In this document: positions 31,448 to 39,779 of the stretch, one piece after another
Position numbering within the stretch: the stretch's first letter is position 1
How the letters are laid out: every line of letters begins with the position of its first letter
Source: Candidatus Mediterraneibacter excrementigallinarum
GTDB taxonomy: Bacteria > Bacillota > Clostridia > Lachnospirales > Lachnospiraceae
NCBI GenBank assembly: GCA_019120075.1
Contig: DWVT01000098.1
Span: 1 to 40,266 of the forward strand
Direction: 5' to 3'
Length of the DNA stretch: 40,266 bases
Made by a program: the position numbers and the translations under genes
The notes under the pieces: generated by a model
What the model was told of the DNA's origin: nothing
Database searches by the model: none
The model's input: the letters and a program-made list of their open reading frames with translations, nothing else

Positions 31448-32249
31448 ACGAACTCACCTCCTGCTTTTCCGTCTGTCTCACAGACGCCACATTCATGACC
31501 ACCACCACCAGGATCACCACCAGGAAGATCACTGTGGACAGCGCCCAGAGCGCAGTCTTGATCTCCGTCTGAGCTCCTCTTGTCGCATTCACCACATAGG
31601 TGCTGATGGTATCGAATGTGGCCGGCTTTGTATACGTGGAAATAAAATAGTCGTCCAGCGACAGAGTAACGGACAGCATGAATCCGGAAACAATGCCCGG
31701 AATGATCTGAGGGATCACGATCTTGTAAAGCGCCTGGAAAGGTGTTGCTCCCAGATCCAGGGCCGCCTCGTAAAGCCCGTTGTCCATCTGTTTCAGCCTG
31801 GGCATCACAGCAAGATACACGAACGGCGCGCACAGGACCACATGGCCGATGACCAGCGGGACAAACGTATTCTTCTCGATCCCGAACACAACGATCAGCA
31901 GGATACAGATGGAGAACGCGGTCACAACATCTGCGTTGACTACCGGCACCTGGTTTGCCGTCTCGATGATCGTCCTTGTGACCGATCTGGAATAAAATGT
32001 TCCGATCGCGCCCAGCGTTCCCAGGATCGATGCGATCACTGCCGCCCCCAGAGCCAGGAGCACAGTGCCGATGATCATGTTCCGGAGTTCTTCCGTTGTA
32101 AACAGGGTCACATAATTGTGAAGGGAAAATCCCCGGACCGCTCCGATCGTTGTAGACTCTGTAAAGCTGTAAAACGCCAGGGTCAGTACCGGGATATACA
32201 TAAACAGTGCCACAAGGGCAAGCCAGGAATAAGACAGTATCTTTTTCAT
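31425..32249 (-). CDS. potC: Spermidine/putrescine ABC transporter permease PotC
   Basis: A 274-residue permease with six membrane helices. The EAA-type coupling loop ALDLGATPFQALYKIVIPQI contacts the ATPase PotA. It starts LSYSWLALVALFMYIPVLTL, as usual for PotC. Its ATG overlaps the potB stop (TGATG), and its end overlaps potD by 23 nt, so the genes are translationally coupled. Confidence 0.9.
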   Translation of the reverse strand: MKKILSYSWLALVALFMYIPVLTLAFYSFTESTTIGAVRGFSLHNYVTLFTTEELRNMIIGTVLLALGAAVIASILGTLGAIGTFYSRSVTRTIIETANQVPVVNADVVTAFSICILLIVVFGIEKNTFVPLVIGHVVLCAPFVYLAVMPRLKQMDNGLYEAALDLGATPFQALYKIVIPQIIPGIVSGFMLSVTLSLDDYFISTYTKPATFDTISTYVVNATRGAQTEIKTALWALSTVIFLVVILVVVVMNVASVRQTEKQEVSSYENREKD

Positions 32250-33052
32250 CAGAGTATCGCCCCCCTGTTCTCCGCATTATTCCGGTCCCCTTTTCCCGTG
32301 ATCAGTGTAATGATACAGATCACCGCAAAGAGGATCAGTGAGATCATGGACCCGTTGTTCCAGTCATAGATATTGAAATAACTTCCGATCAGAGAGCCCA
32401 TGATATATGTGCTGTTGTAGATCATATCCAGGATGACATAGTTGGTCATCGCCGGAAGGAATGTCATGGTAACGCCGCTGATGACTCCCGGCATGGAAAG
32501 GGGAAGCGTCACCCGGAAGAATACCGCTGCCGGTCCCGCTCCCAGGTCGCTTGCCGCTTCCAGAAGGCTCTCATCCAGCTGGAGGAGAGTCGTGTACAGC
32601 GGAAGGATCATAAACGGAAGGAAATCATAGGTCATGGCTATCACCGTATTGAGGAACGGATGCAGTGACAGGTTTCCCTCCAGTACAGTCAGTATCTCTT
32701 TCAGTGCTGTCAGCCTTAGTGTAAAGTTGATCCACATGGGCATGATAAACAGCATCAGGATCACAGGTGCACGTTTCAGGCCGCTCCTTGCCAGCACGTA
32801 GGCCACCGGATATGCGATCAGCAGACAGACCAGCGTCACCACCGCGGCGATGACCAGGCTGTAGCAGAGAGTTCCTATGGTATTTCCATTTGAGAAAAAA
32901 CTGAGCAGGTTTGCCAGCGTAAATCTTCCGCTCCCGTCAGTAAACGCATAGTACACGATCACTGCGAGGGGAAGTATGACGAAGCAGAACAGGAACAGTG
33001 CGTACGGAATACACAGCTGTTTCCGGCTGAACCGAATATTTTTCATCTTCAT
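32249..33052 (-). CDS. potB: Spermidine/putrescine ABC transporter permease PotB
   Basis: A 267-residue permease with six helices and the EAA-type loop ASDLGAGPAAVFFRVTLPLS. It forms a heterodimer with PotC. The start is 4 nt after the potA stop, inside the operon potA-potB-potC-potD. Confidence 0.9.
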   Translation of the reverse strand: MKMKNIRFSRKQLCIPYALFLFCFVILPLAVIVYYAFTDGSGRFTLANLLSFFSNGNTIGTLCYSLVIAAVVTLVCLLIAYPVAYVLARSGLKRAPVILMLFIMPMWINFTLRLTALKEILTVLEGNLSLHPFLNTVIAMTYDFLPFMILPLYTTLLQLDESLLEAASDLGAGPAAVFFRVTLPLSMPGVISGVTMTFLPAMTNYVILDMIYNSTYIMGSLIGSYFNIYDWNNGSMISLILFAVICIITLITGKGDRNNAENRGAIL

Positions 33053-33055
33053 TTC

Positions 33056-34483
33056 CTACCTTCTCTTCAATATGATCTGGTCTTCCGGGATCATCAGGCT
33101 GACATGATCCCCTTCGTTCCACAGATCATCCTCATCAAGCACGAAATCCTCCTCGTCCTCCGTGCGCACCGTATAGTTGTAATGGCTTCCTTTATATATG
33201 AAGGAAATGATATGTCCGTGAGCACGGTACTCTCTGGCCTCGTCGCTCATGGACACCGCCTTGACCGGCACCTCCACAGTCACTTCCATGCCTGCCAGGC
33301 TGATCTCCTGTCCGTCGGAAGTAACGACCGTGCACTCCCCGCTTCTCGTCGAGCCTTCATACAGCTGAGTAAGATCGCAGGCGTATTCTCCTCCGGCAAA
33401 AGCTGCCCGTCCGTCTTTTGTGATCGTCCCTTCGAACACGTTCATCATCACGCCTGCCGGCATGACATGGATTTCATCCGGTCCGATCCGCATCCCGATC
33501 TCGCATCCCGGCTGTACATTTTTCGTACTCTGGATCACGATCTCATTTTCTCCGCAGAGAGCCGTGATCTCATAGTACATTCCCTTGAACACAGTGGAAT
33601 CCACCACGCCTTTCAGCTGCCCGTGCTCCGGCGTAGTGATGATGACGTCCTCCGGACGGACCACTACGTCCACCCGTGTATCTTTGGGTACATTGTCCAC
33701 ACATGGGAACTGTGTCTGGCAGAATTCCACCGTCATGGACGCCGCCATCCTTCCCTCAAAGATATTGCTTTCTCCGATAAAGTCCGCCACAAAGGCGTTC
33801 TTCGGTTCGTTGTATATTTCTTCCGGCGTGCCGATCTGCTGGATCATACCGTCGGACATGACTACCACTTTGTCTGACATGGTGAGCGCTTCCTCCTGGT
33901 CGTGGGTCACATAGATAAACGTAATCCCCAGCCGCTCATGCATGGATTTCAGTTCCAGCTGCATCTCCTGTCTCATCTTCAGGTCCAGCGCTCCCAGCGG
34001 CTCATCCAGAAGAAGGATATCCGGCTCGTTTACGATAGCCCGGGCAATGGCGATCCTCTGCTGCTGTCCGCCGGACAGCGTTGAGATCTCCCTCTTCTCA
34101 AACCCTTCCAGATCCACTACCTCCAGAACTCTCTTTACCTTCTCCGCGATCACAGATTTCGGCAGTTTCTTCAGATTGAGTCCGAACGCCACATTCTCAT
34201 AGACATTGAGGTGCGGGAACAGGGCATACCTCTGGAACACCGTATTGATCGGTCTTAAATTCGGGGGAATATGGCTGATATCCTTTCCGTTCAGGAGGAT
34301 CTGTCCCTCGGTAGGGAATTCGAATCCGGCGATCATGCGCAGCGTCGTCGTCTTACCGCAGCCGGAGGGTCCCAGGAATGTTACAAACTCGCCCTTCTTC
34401 ACAGTCAGATTAAAATCCTCCACGACTACCGTATCATCGAATACTTTCTTTATATTTTTCAGTTCTATGATATTCTCACTCAT
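33056..34483 (-). CDS. potA: Spermidine/putrescine ABC transporter ATPase PotA, long form
   Basis: A 475-residue ATPase. Motifs: Walker [12 protein letters not shown]-loop [13 protein letters not shown], signature LSGGQQQR, Walker [12 protein letters not shown] and switch [13 protein letters not shown]. After the ATPase come TOBE-like regulatory repeats. The C-terminal 200 residues are about 100 longer than in E. coli PotA (378 aa) and seem to hold a second TOBE-like unit ([20 protein letters not shown] region). The ATG at 34483 is chosen because AAGGAG lies 7 nt before it; the earlier ATG at 34501 lacks a site. First gene of the polyamine importer operon. Confidence 0.9.
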   Translation of the reverse strand: MSENIIELKNIKKVFDDTVVVEDFNLTVKKGEFVTFLGPSGCGKTTTLRMIAGFEFPTEGQILLNGKDISHIPPNLRPINTVFQRYALFPHLNVYENVAFGLNLKKLPKSVIAEKVKRVLEVVDLEGFEKREISTLSGGQQQRIAIARAIVNEPDILLLDEPLGALDLKMRQEMQLELKSMHERLGITFIYVTHDQEEALTMSDKVVVMSDGMIQQIGTPEEIYNEPKNAFVADFIGESNIFEGRMAASMTVEFCQTQFPCVDNVPKDTRVDVVVRPEDVIITTPEHGQLKGVVDSTVFKGMYYEITALCGENEIVIQSTKNVQPGCEIGMRIGPDEIHVMPAGVMMNVFEGTITKDGRAAFAGGEYACDLTQLYEGSTRSGECTVVTSDGQEISLAGMEVTVEVPVKAVSMSDEAREYRAHGHIISFIYKGSHYNYTVRTEDEEDFVLDEDDLWNEGDHVSLMIPEDQIILKRR

Positions 34484-34525
34484 GGTCTCACTCCTTGCCA
34501 TGCATCTTAATGTATAACCTTATTC

Positions 34526-34554
34526 AGTTTATGGGAAGCAGAGACATTTGTCAA
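34526..34554 (-). promoter_or_regulatory. Promoter of the pot operon
   Basis: Minus-strand TTGACA (34554-34549), 17-nt spacer and TAAACT (34531-34526), about 40 nt before the potA start codon. Confidence 0.7.
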
Positions 34555-34621
34555 TACATTTAAACATGACAACACGACATCATTACAACGATAGTTACGG
34601 CATAAATCTTAACTGACAGTT

Positions 34622-35908
34622 TTACAGATTTTCAACCGCATAGAGCGGCAGATTTGTCAGCCAGTCCTGTTCTCTGTAATTCGCCATAGATGTCCGCACA
34701 GCCTGTACCGGCTTATATTTTTCACAGTAGGCTTTCAGACTTTTTGCCTTCACATTTTCCTGCGCTTTTACCTCAACCGGTACGACTTCCCCCTCTTTCT
34801 GTATCAAGAAATCGATTTCGTTATGAGAGGACGCGGAAAAATAATAAGGCGTATATTCTGTTTCAGCCACGATCTGCTGATAAACATACTGCTCTGTCAA
34901 CGCCCCTTTAAACTCGGTAAAAAGATCATTTCCTTCAAGGATCGAACGGGCATCCAGTTCACTCATCGCACCCAGAAGCCCTATATCCAGAAGATAGATC
35001 TTAAATGCAGAAAAATCTATATACGCTTTCAGAGGTATCGCCGGTTTTTCCACACGGTATACTTTTCCGACCAATCCGCAGTCCAGCAGCCACTCAATAG
35101 CCAGTTCAAAATCTTTTGCCCTCGCTCCCTGTCTGATCTGTCCGAAAAAGAATTTTTTATTTTCCTTTGCCAGTTGAAGGGGAACGGAATTCCACACCAT
35201 CCTGATCCTGGGCAGTTCGGAATCCGGGGTATGCTTGCTGAAATCATTTTCATACAGCTTCAGGATTTCATTCTGTATCTCCCGGACAGTAATTATGTCG
35301 CCGTTTTCCGCATAGTCATTCACGGCCTCAGGCATACCTCCGATATAGTAATATAACTTCAACCAGTGAATATACCGGTCTGAAAACATATTTACCGCAT
35401 CATAATCCTTTTCTCTGATCAGTCCGGCAAGTGTTTCCTCTCCCATTGCTGTAAGAAACTCTCCATAGGACATCGGGTGGATCTCAATCGTCTCCACTTT
35501 TCCAACCGGGAATGACACTCCTTCGTGGATCGACACTCCCAGGAGCGAGCCGGCCGCGATCACGGCATACTCCGGTGCATTTTCACAAAAATACTTCAAT
35601 GATGAGATCGCTTTCGGCGCCTCCTGTACTTCATCAAATATGATCAATGTCTTTTCCGGTTCAATCCGTACGCCGGTTTCTATGTTGATCATCCGTATGA
35701 TCCTGGATATATCGTAATCCTGATCAAAGATATTGCGCATACGGGAATCACTGTCAAAATTGACATATGCGATTCTGTCGAAATACCGGTTCCCGAATTC
35801 TTTCATCAGCCATGTCTTTCCTACCTGCCTTGCACCTTTCAGTATGAGCGGCTTACGGTTTCTCTTATTTTTCCACCGGACCAGCTCTTTCATTGCTCTC
35901 CTTTGCAT
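34622..35908 (-). CDS. AAA ATPase of the DUF4143 type
   Basis: A 428-residue protein. Walker A is LKGARQVGKTW near residue 25, Walker B LIIFDEVQEAP near residue 90, and sensor AVIAAGSLLG follows. The C-terminal part contains NEIDFLIQKEGEVVPVEVKA, the DUF4143 pattern that resembles a nuclease (PD-D/ExK) fold. Such proteins are common as single genes in gut bacteria and archaea, and their role is unknown; defence, toxin or stress functions have been proposed. AAGGAAG precedes the ATG. Three regularly spaced repeats lie in its upstream region. Confidence 0.85.
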   Translation of the reverse strand: MQRRAMKELVRWKNKRNRKPLILKGARQVGKTWLMKEFGNRYFDRIAYVNFDSDSRMRNIFDQDYDISRIIRMINIETGVRIEPEKTLIIFDEVQEAPKAISSLKYFCENAPEYAVIAAGSLLGVSIHEGVSFPVGKVETIEIHPMSYGEFLTAMGEETLAGLIREKDYDAVNMFSDRYIHWLKLYYYIGGMPEAVNDYAENGDIITVREIQNEILKLYENDFSKHTPDSELPRIRMVWNSVPLQLAKENKKFFFGQIRQGARAKDFELAIEWLLDCGLVGKVYRVEKPAIPLKAYIDFSAFKIYLLDIGLLGAMSELDARSILEGNDLFTEFKGALTEQYVYQQIVAETEYTPYYFSASSHNEIDFLIQKEGEVVPVEVKAQENVKAKSLKAYCEKYKPVQAVRTSMANYREQDWLTNLPLYAVENL

Positions 35909-35953
35909 TTGCTCACTTCCTTTTTAAATTCCGGGCTCATATTCAGTAAATCA

Positions 35954-36034
35954 TTTTTTTGAAGGAATATCAATAGTATTATCACACTTTTTTGAAGTAA
36001 TATTCTGATTTTATATACATTTTTTTGAAGGAAT
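35954..36034. repeat. Three TTTTTTGAAGKAAT repeats with exact 33-bp spacing
   Basis: The word TTTTTTGAAG-G/T-AAT occurs three times with its G at 35961, 35994 and 36027, exactly 33 bp apart. The DNA between is not repeated, so it is a phased series of sites and not a tandem duplication. It lies between the divergent ATPase and GNAT genes and partly upstream of both promoters. A regulator binding on one DNA face is the natural reading. Confidence 0.65.
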
Positions 36035-36045
36035 GGCATGTTCTC

Positions 36046-36074
36046 TTGACGTCCCCTGCCGCAGATGTTAATGT
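36046..36074 (+). promoter_or_regulatory. Promoter of the GNAT gene
   Basis: TTGACG (36046-36051), 17-nt spacer and TAATGT (36069-36074), about 40 nt before the GNAT start codon. Confidence 0.65.
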
Positions 36075-36114
36075 GTCTGCAGACTCACAACACACTCAGC
36101 GAAAGGATAAAAAA

Positions 36115-36546
36115 ATGGATATAAAGATTTATGACACCCTCCCGGACGATGCCGCCAGGATCCGGGAAGAAGTCTTCATGAAAGAACAGGGATTTCACGA
36201 TGAATTTGATAACACAGACCCGACTGCGGCTCACATTGTTCTATATATAGAAGGGACTCCGGTCGGGACATGCCGCTTTTTCCCCGGACAGGAAGAAGGC
36301 GAGTATGTCATCGGAAGGATTGCAATCCTGAAAAAGTACCGCGGAGGAGGACTTGGATCAGAAGTTCTCGCAGCCGCAGAATCAGCCATCCGTGATGCCG
36401 GAGGTCAGAAAGCGATCCTCCACGCCCAGCAGCAGGCAAGACCCTTTTATGAAAAACAGAGCTATACCGCTTACGGAGAGCCGGATCTGGATGAAGACTG
36501 TCCTCATATCTGGATGAAAAAAATTTTCCCGAGCTCGTCACATTGA
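36115..36546 (+). CDS. GNAT family N-acetyltransferase (ElaA-like)
   Basis: A 143-residue acetyltransferase. The start is MDIKIYDTLPDDAARIREEV, with the FMKEQGFHDEFD block seen in the ElaA-like branch of GNAT proteins. The acetyl-CoA loop is IGRIAILKKYRGGGLGSEVL (motif A, R-x-G-G-G-L-G). The ATG at 36115 has AAAGGA upstream; the longer frame to 36025 lacks a site and crosses the promoter. Single gene. The substrate, a small amine or protein N-terminus, is unknown. Confidence 0.85.
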   Translation: MDIKIYDTLPDDAARIREEVFMKEQGFHDEFDNTDPTAAHIVLYIEGTPVGTCRFFPGQEEGEYVIGRIAILKKYRGGGLGSEVLAAAESAIRDAGGQKAILHAQQQARPFYEKQSYTAYGEPDLDEDCPHIWMKKIFPSSSH

Positions 36547-36550
36547 CTTG

Positions 36551-36586
36551 TTTCCTGATTATGTCACGAAAATCAGAAAAGTTTTT
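36551..36586 (+). terminator. Terminator after the GNAT gene
   Basis: TTTCCTGATT pairs with AATCAGAAAA (one mismatch), followed by GTTTTT on the plus strand, just after the GNAT stop. Confidence 0.5.
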
Positions 36587-36935
36587 ACAAGCCCGCCATT
36601 TTAATCGGCGACGTCTCCTCGATCTCATAGATATCCCCCATCGGGATCTTCGTATCCACGACCCGGATCACCTTTGCCGTCGGGTCGATCCTGGATACCA
36701 TCCCGGTCACTTTCCGAAATTCTCCTCTCGAAAAATATACAACAGAGATCATATCGTTTTTATGCACCTGTCTCAGTGTCCGGTCCAGTTCCTCCTGATA
36801 CTCTTCGGAGAACTCCGGCCGCGGCACTGTGATCTTCTCTTTTCTTCGCAGCGCCTCGGAATATCCCTTCAGCGCTGCGAAGGGCATGAACTGCTTTGCC
36901 CGCATCTCTCTGCTCATCTTTGCTCTGGTTCCCAC
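36585..36935 (-). CDS. YolD-like protein
   Basis: A 116-residue protein with MSREMRAKQFMPFAALKGYS near the start and a small SH3-like beta-rich end (MISVVYFSRGEFRKVTGMVS). YolD-like proteins are usually encoded beside UvrX/UmuC-type Y-family polymerases and are thought to be partners in SOS mutagenesis. The GTG start at 36935 has GGAGG 8 nt upstream; an ATG at 36917 is possible. The gene overlaps the 3' part of the polymerase frame by 176 nt, which is unusual. Confidence 0.8.
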   Translation of the reverse strand: MGTRAKMSREMRAKQFMPFAALKGYSEALRRKEKITVPRPEFSEEYQEELDRTLRQVHKNDMISVVYFSRGEFRKVTGMVSRIDPTAKVIRVVDTKIPMGDIYEIEETSPIKMAGL

Positions 36936-38193
36936 TTTTATGACCTCCTATCTGACAGTTTCTCTCCATCGCTGTCGCTCCATCCTGCAGATCCATTCCT
37001 CTTAAGACCGCATTCTTCCCGAATTTTTCCTTGATATCGATCACAGCCTTCTGAAGCCGGTTCTCCTTCTCCAGTTCCTCCGGACTGGTAAACAGATCAT
37101 ACTGGCGGTACGCCTCATCCATCACATGATTAAACGTAAGGCTGATCCGCCTCACCGGAGTCCTCCTGTCCACGATCCGGTCAAAGAGCTGCTCCGTGCA
37201 GGCAATGATCTGGCGCGAGGAACTGGTGGCCGAATTAAGTCCTGCAGAACCGTGAGCCGATTTTTTCTCCAGCCGATAGCTGTATCCCGCATGAAGCGTA
37301 ACAGAATCTGTGACCAGTCCCTTATCCACCAGTTCCAGGCAGAGTGAATCCGCCATCTCCTTCGCCACGATCCTCGCCTCATCAAAATGATAATCCCGGG
37401 GAAGCACCTGCCCGCTTGACAGGGAATTGGACTTCGGCTTATACGCCTTGATATCCGCCATTGTCGTGCTCTCCCTCCCCCACGCGTGATCGATCAGGAG
37501 CTCCGCGTCCACGCCGAACATCCGGTACAGAAGATCTTCATCCGCCTGGGCGATCTCCCCCATGGTCGTGATCCCCGCGCGCGCCAGCCGGCTGACGGTC
37601 CCGCGCCCCACTTTCCAGAAATCTGTCAGCGGTTTATGATCCCACAGCGTCATCCGGTAGCTCTCCTCATTCAGGATCCCGATATGATCCTCCACATGCT
37701 TCGCCGTAATGTCCAGCGCCACCTTCGCCAGATAAAGATTGGTCCCGATCCCTGCGGTCGCCGTGATCCCGGTACTTTCCAGAACATCCTGCATGATCCG
37801 TACACTCAGTTCCTTTGCCGACATCTGATACATTTCCAGATAATCTGTTACATCCATAAAGACCTCGTCGATACTGTAGACGTGGATATCCTCCTTTGAG
37901 ATATATTTCAGATAAATCCCGTAGATCTCGGCGGAATAGTCAATATAGAGCTGCATCCGCGGCGGCGCCATAATATAGTTTATCCCTTCCGGGATCTCAA
38001 ATACCCTGCATCTTCCGGGAATCCCCAGCGCCTTCATCGCCGGGGACACAGCAAGACAGATCGTCTTCTCCGTCCGTTCCGGATCCGCGACGACCAGATT
38101 TGCAGTCATCGGATCCAGATGCCTTTCCCGGCACTCCACAGAGGCATAGAAGGATTTCAGATCGATACAGACGTAGACCCGTTCTTTTTCCAT
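36760..38193 (-). CDS. Y-family DNA polymerase (UvrX/DinB-like), SOS-controlled
   Basis: A 477-residue lesion-bypass polymerase. Catalytic acidic residues lie in VYVCIDLKSFYASVECRERH and IHVYSIDEVFMDVTDYLEMY. The HhH thumb region is FWKVGRGTVSRLARAGITTM. The little finger includes SVTLHAGYSYRLEKKSAHGS. The normal family end is near NCQIGGHKSG; here 60 more codons of low-quality sequence run on into the yolD-like gene. ATG at 38193 is used because AAGGAG (38203-38208) lies 9 nt upstream and the protein then begins as in relatives. Two SOS boxes flank the promoter. Confidence 0.85.
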   Translation of the reverse strand: MEKERVYVCIDLKSFYASVECRERHLDPMTANLVVADPERTEKTICLAVSPAMKALGIPGRCRVFEIPEGINYIMAPPRMQLYIDYSAEIYGIYLKYISKEDIHVYSIDEVFMDVTDYLEMYQMSAKELSVRIMQDVLESTGITATAGIGTNLYLAKVALDITAKHVEDHIGILNEESYRMTLWDHKPLTDFWKVGRGTVSRLARAGITTMGEIAQADEDLLYRMFGVDAELLIDHAWGRESTTMADIKAYKPKSNSLSSGQVLPRDYHFDEARIVAKEMADSLCLELVDKGLVTDSVTLHAGYSYRLEKKSAHGSAGLNSATSSSRQIIACTEQLFDRIVDRRTPVRRISLTFNHVMDEAYRQYDLFTSPEELEKENRLQKAVIDIKEKFGKNAVLRGMDLQDGATAMERNCQIGGHKSGNQSKDEQRDAGKAVHALRSAEGIFRGAAKKREDHSAAAGVLRRVSGGTGPDTETGA

Positions 38194-38218
38194 CTCTGTC
38201 GTCTCCTTTCCGGCAAAT

Positions 38219-38243
38219 GGATGCCCGTGCGGGCACGGCATCC
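38219..38243. promoter_or_regulatory. GC-rich hairpin in the polymerase leader
   Basis: GGATGCC (38219-38225) pairs with GGCATCC (38237-38243), with a further GTGC/GCAC pair inside. It lies between the SOS promoter and the ribosome-binding site and has no T run, so it is not a terminator. It may affect mRNA stability or translation. Confidence 0.45.
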
Positions 38244-38264
38244 GTCTGCCAGGCTTATCGCAAA

Positions 38265-38278
38265 AGAACATGTGTTCT
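38265..38278. promoter_or_regulatory. SOS (LexA) box 1
   Basis: AGAACATGTGTTCT is a perfect palindrome fitting the Gram-positive LexA consensus GAAC-N4-GTTC. It lies just downstream of the -10 box of the polymerase promoter. Confidence 0.85.
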
Positions 38279-38284
38279 GATATT

Positions 38285-38313
38285 ATATTACCAGAACACA
38301 TGTTCTTTTTCAA
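38285..38313 (-). promoter_or_regulatory. Promoter of the polymerase gene
   Basis: Minus-strand TTGAAA (38313-38308), 17-nt spacer and TAATAT (38290-38285). One SOS box lies in the spacer and the other at the transcription start. Confidence 0.7.
38293..38306. promoter_or_regulatory. SOS (LexA) box 2
   Basis: AGAACACATGTTCT, also GAAC-N4-GTTC, lies within the promoter spacer. Its centre is 28 bp from that of box 1, so both may bind LexA dimers together. Confidence 0.85.
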
Positions 38314-38368
38314 TAGGATTCTTAAATTGGAAAAATGTTTCAGGCATCACCTGTTTTCCTGATCGGTT

Positions 38369-39709
38369 TTATTTGTGGTTCTCTCCCCACAGCTTCTCCG
38401 CCGTCGGCTTCCAGCTCTCTGCGTAAGGCTCGCACCGGTCACACAGGTCATCCACGCTCTCAGGATCCTGATAATCCGTATTCACGGCTCCTGTCTCCTT
38501 GACCAGTTCCCTCAGGCGCTCCGGATTCTCCAGCATCGGGCAGGGACGCAGATGGTTGCTGTTGAACGGCTGATTGTCGTGATAAGCCTGGAAGATCGGG
38601 CTTCTCAGCGCATCCAGAAGAGAGGTGTCATGGATGTTTACATTGGAGTAATGGATAAATACACATGGCTCCACATCTCCCTTGGCGTTGATATGCAGAT
38701 ATCTTCTTCCTCCTGCGATACATCCGCCCACGTACTCTCCGTCATTCTGGAAGTCCATTCCGAAGATCGGTTTGGTCTCGCGGAAGTGACGGATCCTGCG
38801 GTACATTTCTTCCCTCTGCTCCGGTGTCGGAAGCAGATCTGTCACGGCCCCGTGTCCCACCGGCATATAGTGGAAGAACCATACGAAGAGGGCTCCGCTC
38901 TCGATCATCATGTCGTAGAATGCCTCGCTGCTGACGTCCTCAAAGTTCTGGCTGGTATAACATACGGAGATACCAAACGGAAGCTTGTGCTCCTTCATCA
39001 GGCTCATGGCATGACGTACTTTCTCATATACGCCGCTGCCACGACGTCCGTCGTTGGCTTTCTCGAATCCTTCCAGGCTGATCGCCGGAACAAAGTTCTT
39101 CACCCGGAGCATCTCCTGGCAGAATTCCTCATCGATCATGGTTCCGTTTGTAAAGGCAAGGAACTCGCAGTCCGGATGCATTTCACAGATCTTAAACACA
39201 TCTTTCTTGCGCACTGTAGGCTCGCCGCCCGTGTAAATATACATATAAGTTCCCAGTTCTTTTCCCTGACGCACAATGGAGTCAATATCTTCCAGGCTTA
39301 AGTTATACTGATGGCCGTACTCTGCCGCCCAGCATCCTGTACAGTTCAGATTGCACGCCGTGGTCGGATCCAGCAGGATTGCCCACGGGACGTTGCAGTT
39401 GTATTTCTTTGACATCTCCTCCTGGGTCGCGCTCCCTTTCAGGCTGGCGTTGGTGATAAAGTTCTGGAAAAACGTCCGGCGCACGCCCGGATCCAGTTCA
39501 TACATCCGGAGGATCAGCTGATACCAGTTGTTCTTCTCCTCAATGGACTTCCGGATCGCGTTTCTCTGGCTGGAATACCAGTCCTTGGGCATAAACCGGT
39601 CCACGAATGACATCAGTTTCGGGATATTCTCCTCCGGATTTCCCTCCAGATATTTCAGAGCCTGACTCACTGTAAATTCCTGCATTGTTTCTTTGATCGT
39701 CTTTCCCAT
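38369..39709 (-). CDS. Radical SAM/SPASM domain protein
   Basis: A 446-residue protein. After a 110-residue helical N-terminal region come the iron-sulfur motif TTACNLNCTGCWAAEYGH (C-x3-C-x2-C) and the GGEP motif (YIYTGGEPTVRKKDV). The C-terminal part has several further cysteines (GGCIAGGRRYLHINAKGDVE-PCVF, LRPCPM, CDRCEP), the SPASM type that binds extra clusters. Members modify peptides or act as anaerobic maturases. There is no obvious precursor peptide or target gene nearby. GGCGG lies before the ATG. It stands between the polymerase and ftsH genes. The substrate is unknown. Confidence 0.85.
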   Translation of the reverse strand: MGKTIKETMQEFTVSQALKYLEGNPEENIPKLMSFVDRFMPKDWYSSQRNAIRKSIEEKNNWYQLILRMYELDPGVRRTFFQNFITNASLKGSATQEEMSKKYNCNVPWAILLDPTTACNLNCTGCWAAEYGHQYNLSLEDIDSIVRQGKELGTYMYIYTGGEPTVRKKDVFKICEMHPDCEFLAFTNGTMIDEEFCQEMLRVKNFVPAISLEGFEKANDGRRGSGVYEKVRHAMSLMKEHKLPFGISVCYTSQNFEDVSSEAFYDMMIESGALFVWFFHYMPVGHGAVTDLLPTPEQREEMYRRIRHFRETKPIFGMDFQNDGEYVGGCIAGGRRYLHINAKGDVEPCVFIHYSNVNIHDTSLLDALRSPIFQAYHDNQPFNSNHLRPCPMLENPERLRELVKETGAVNTDYQDPESVDDLCDRCEPYAESWKPTAEKLWGENHK

Positions 39710-39779
39710 TTGTATTTCCGCCTTTCTTTTCTCTTGTAATATCTATATGAATTAACCGCATCCGTCAGTACAACCGGCG

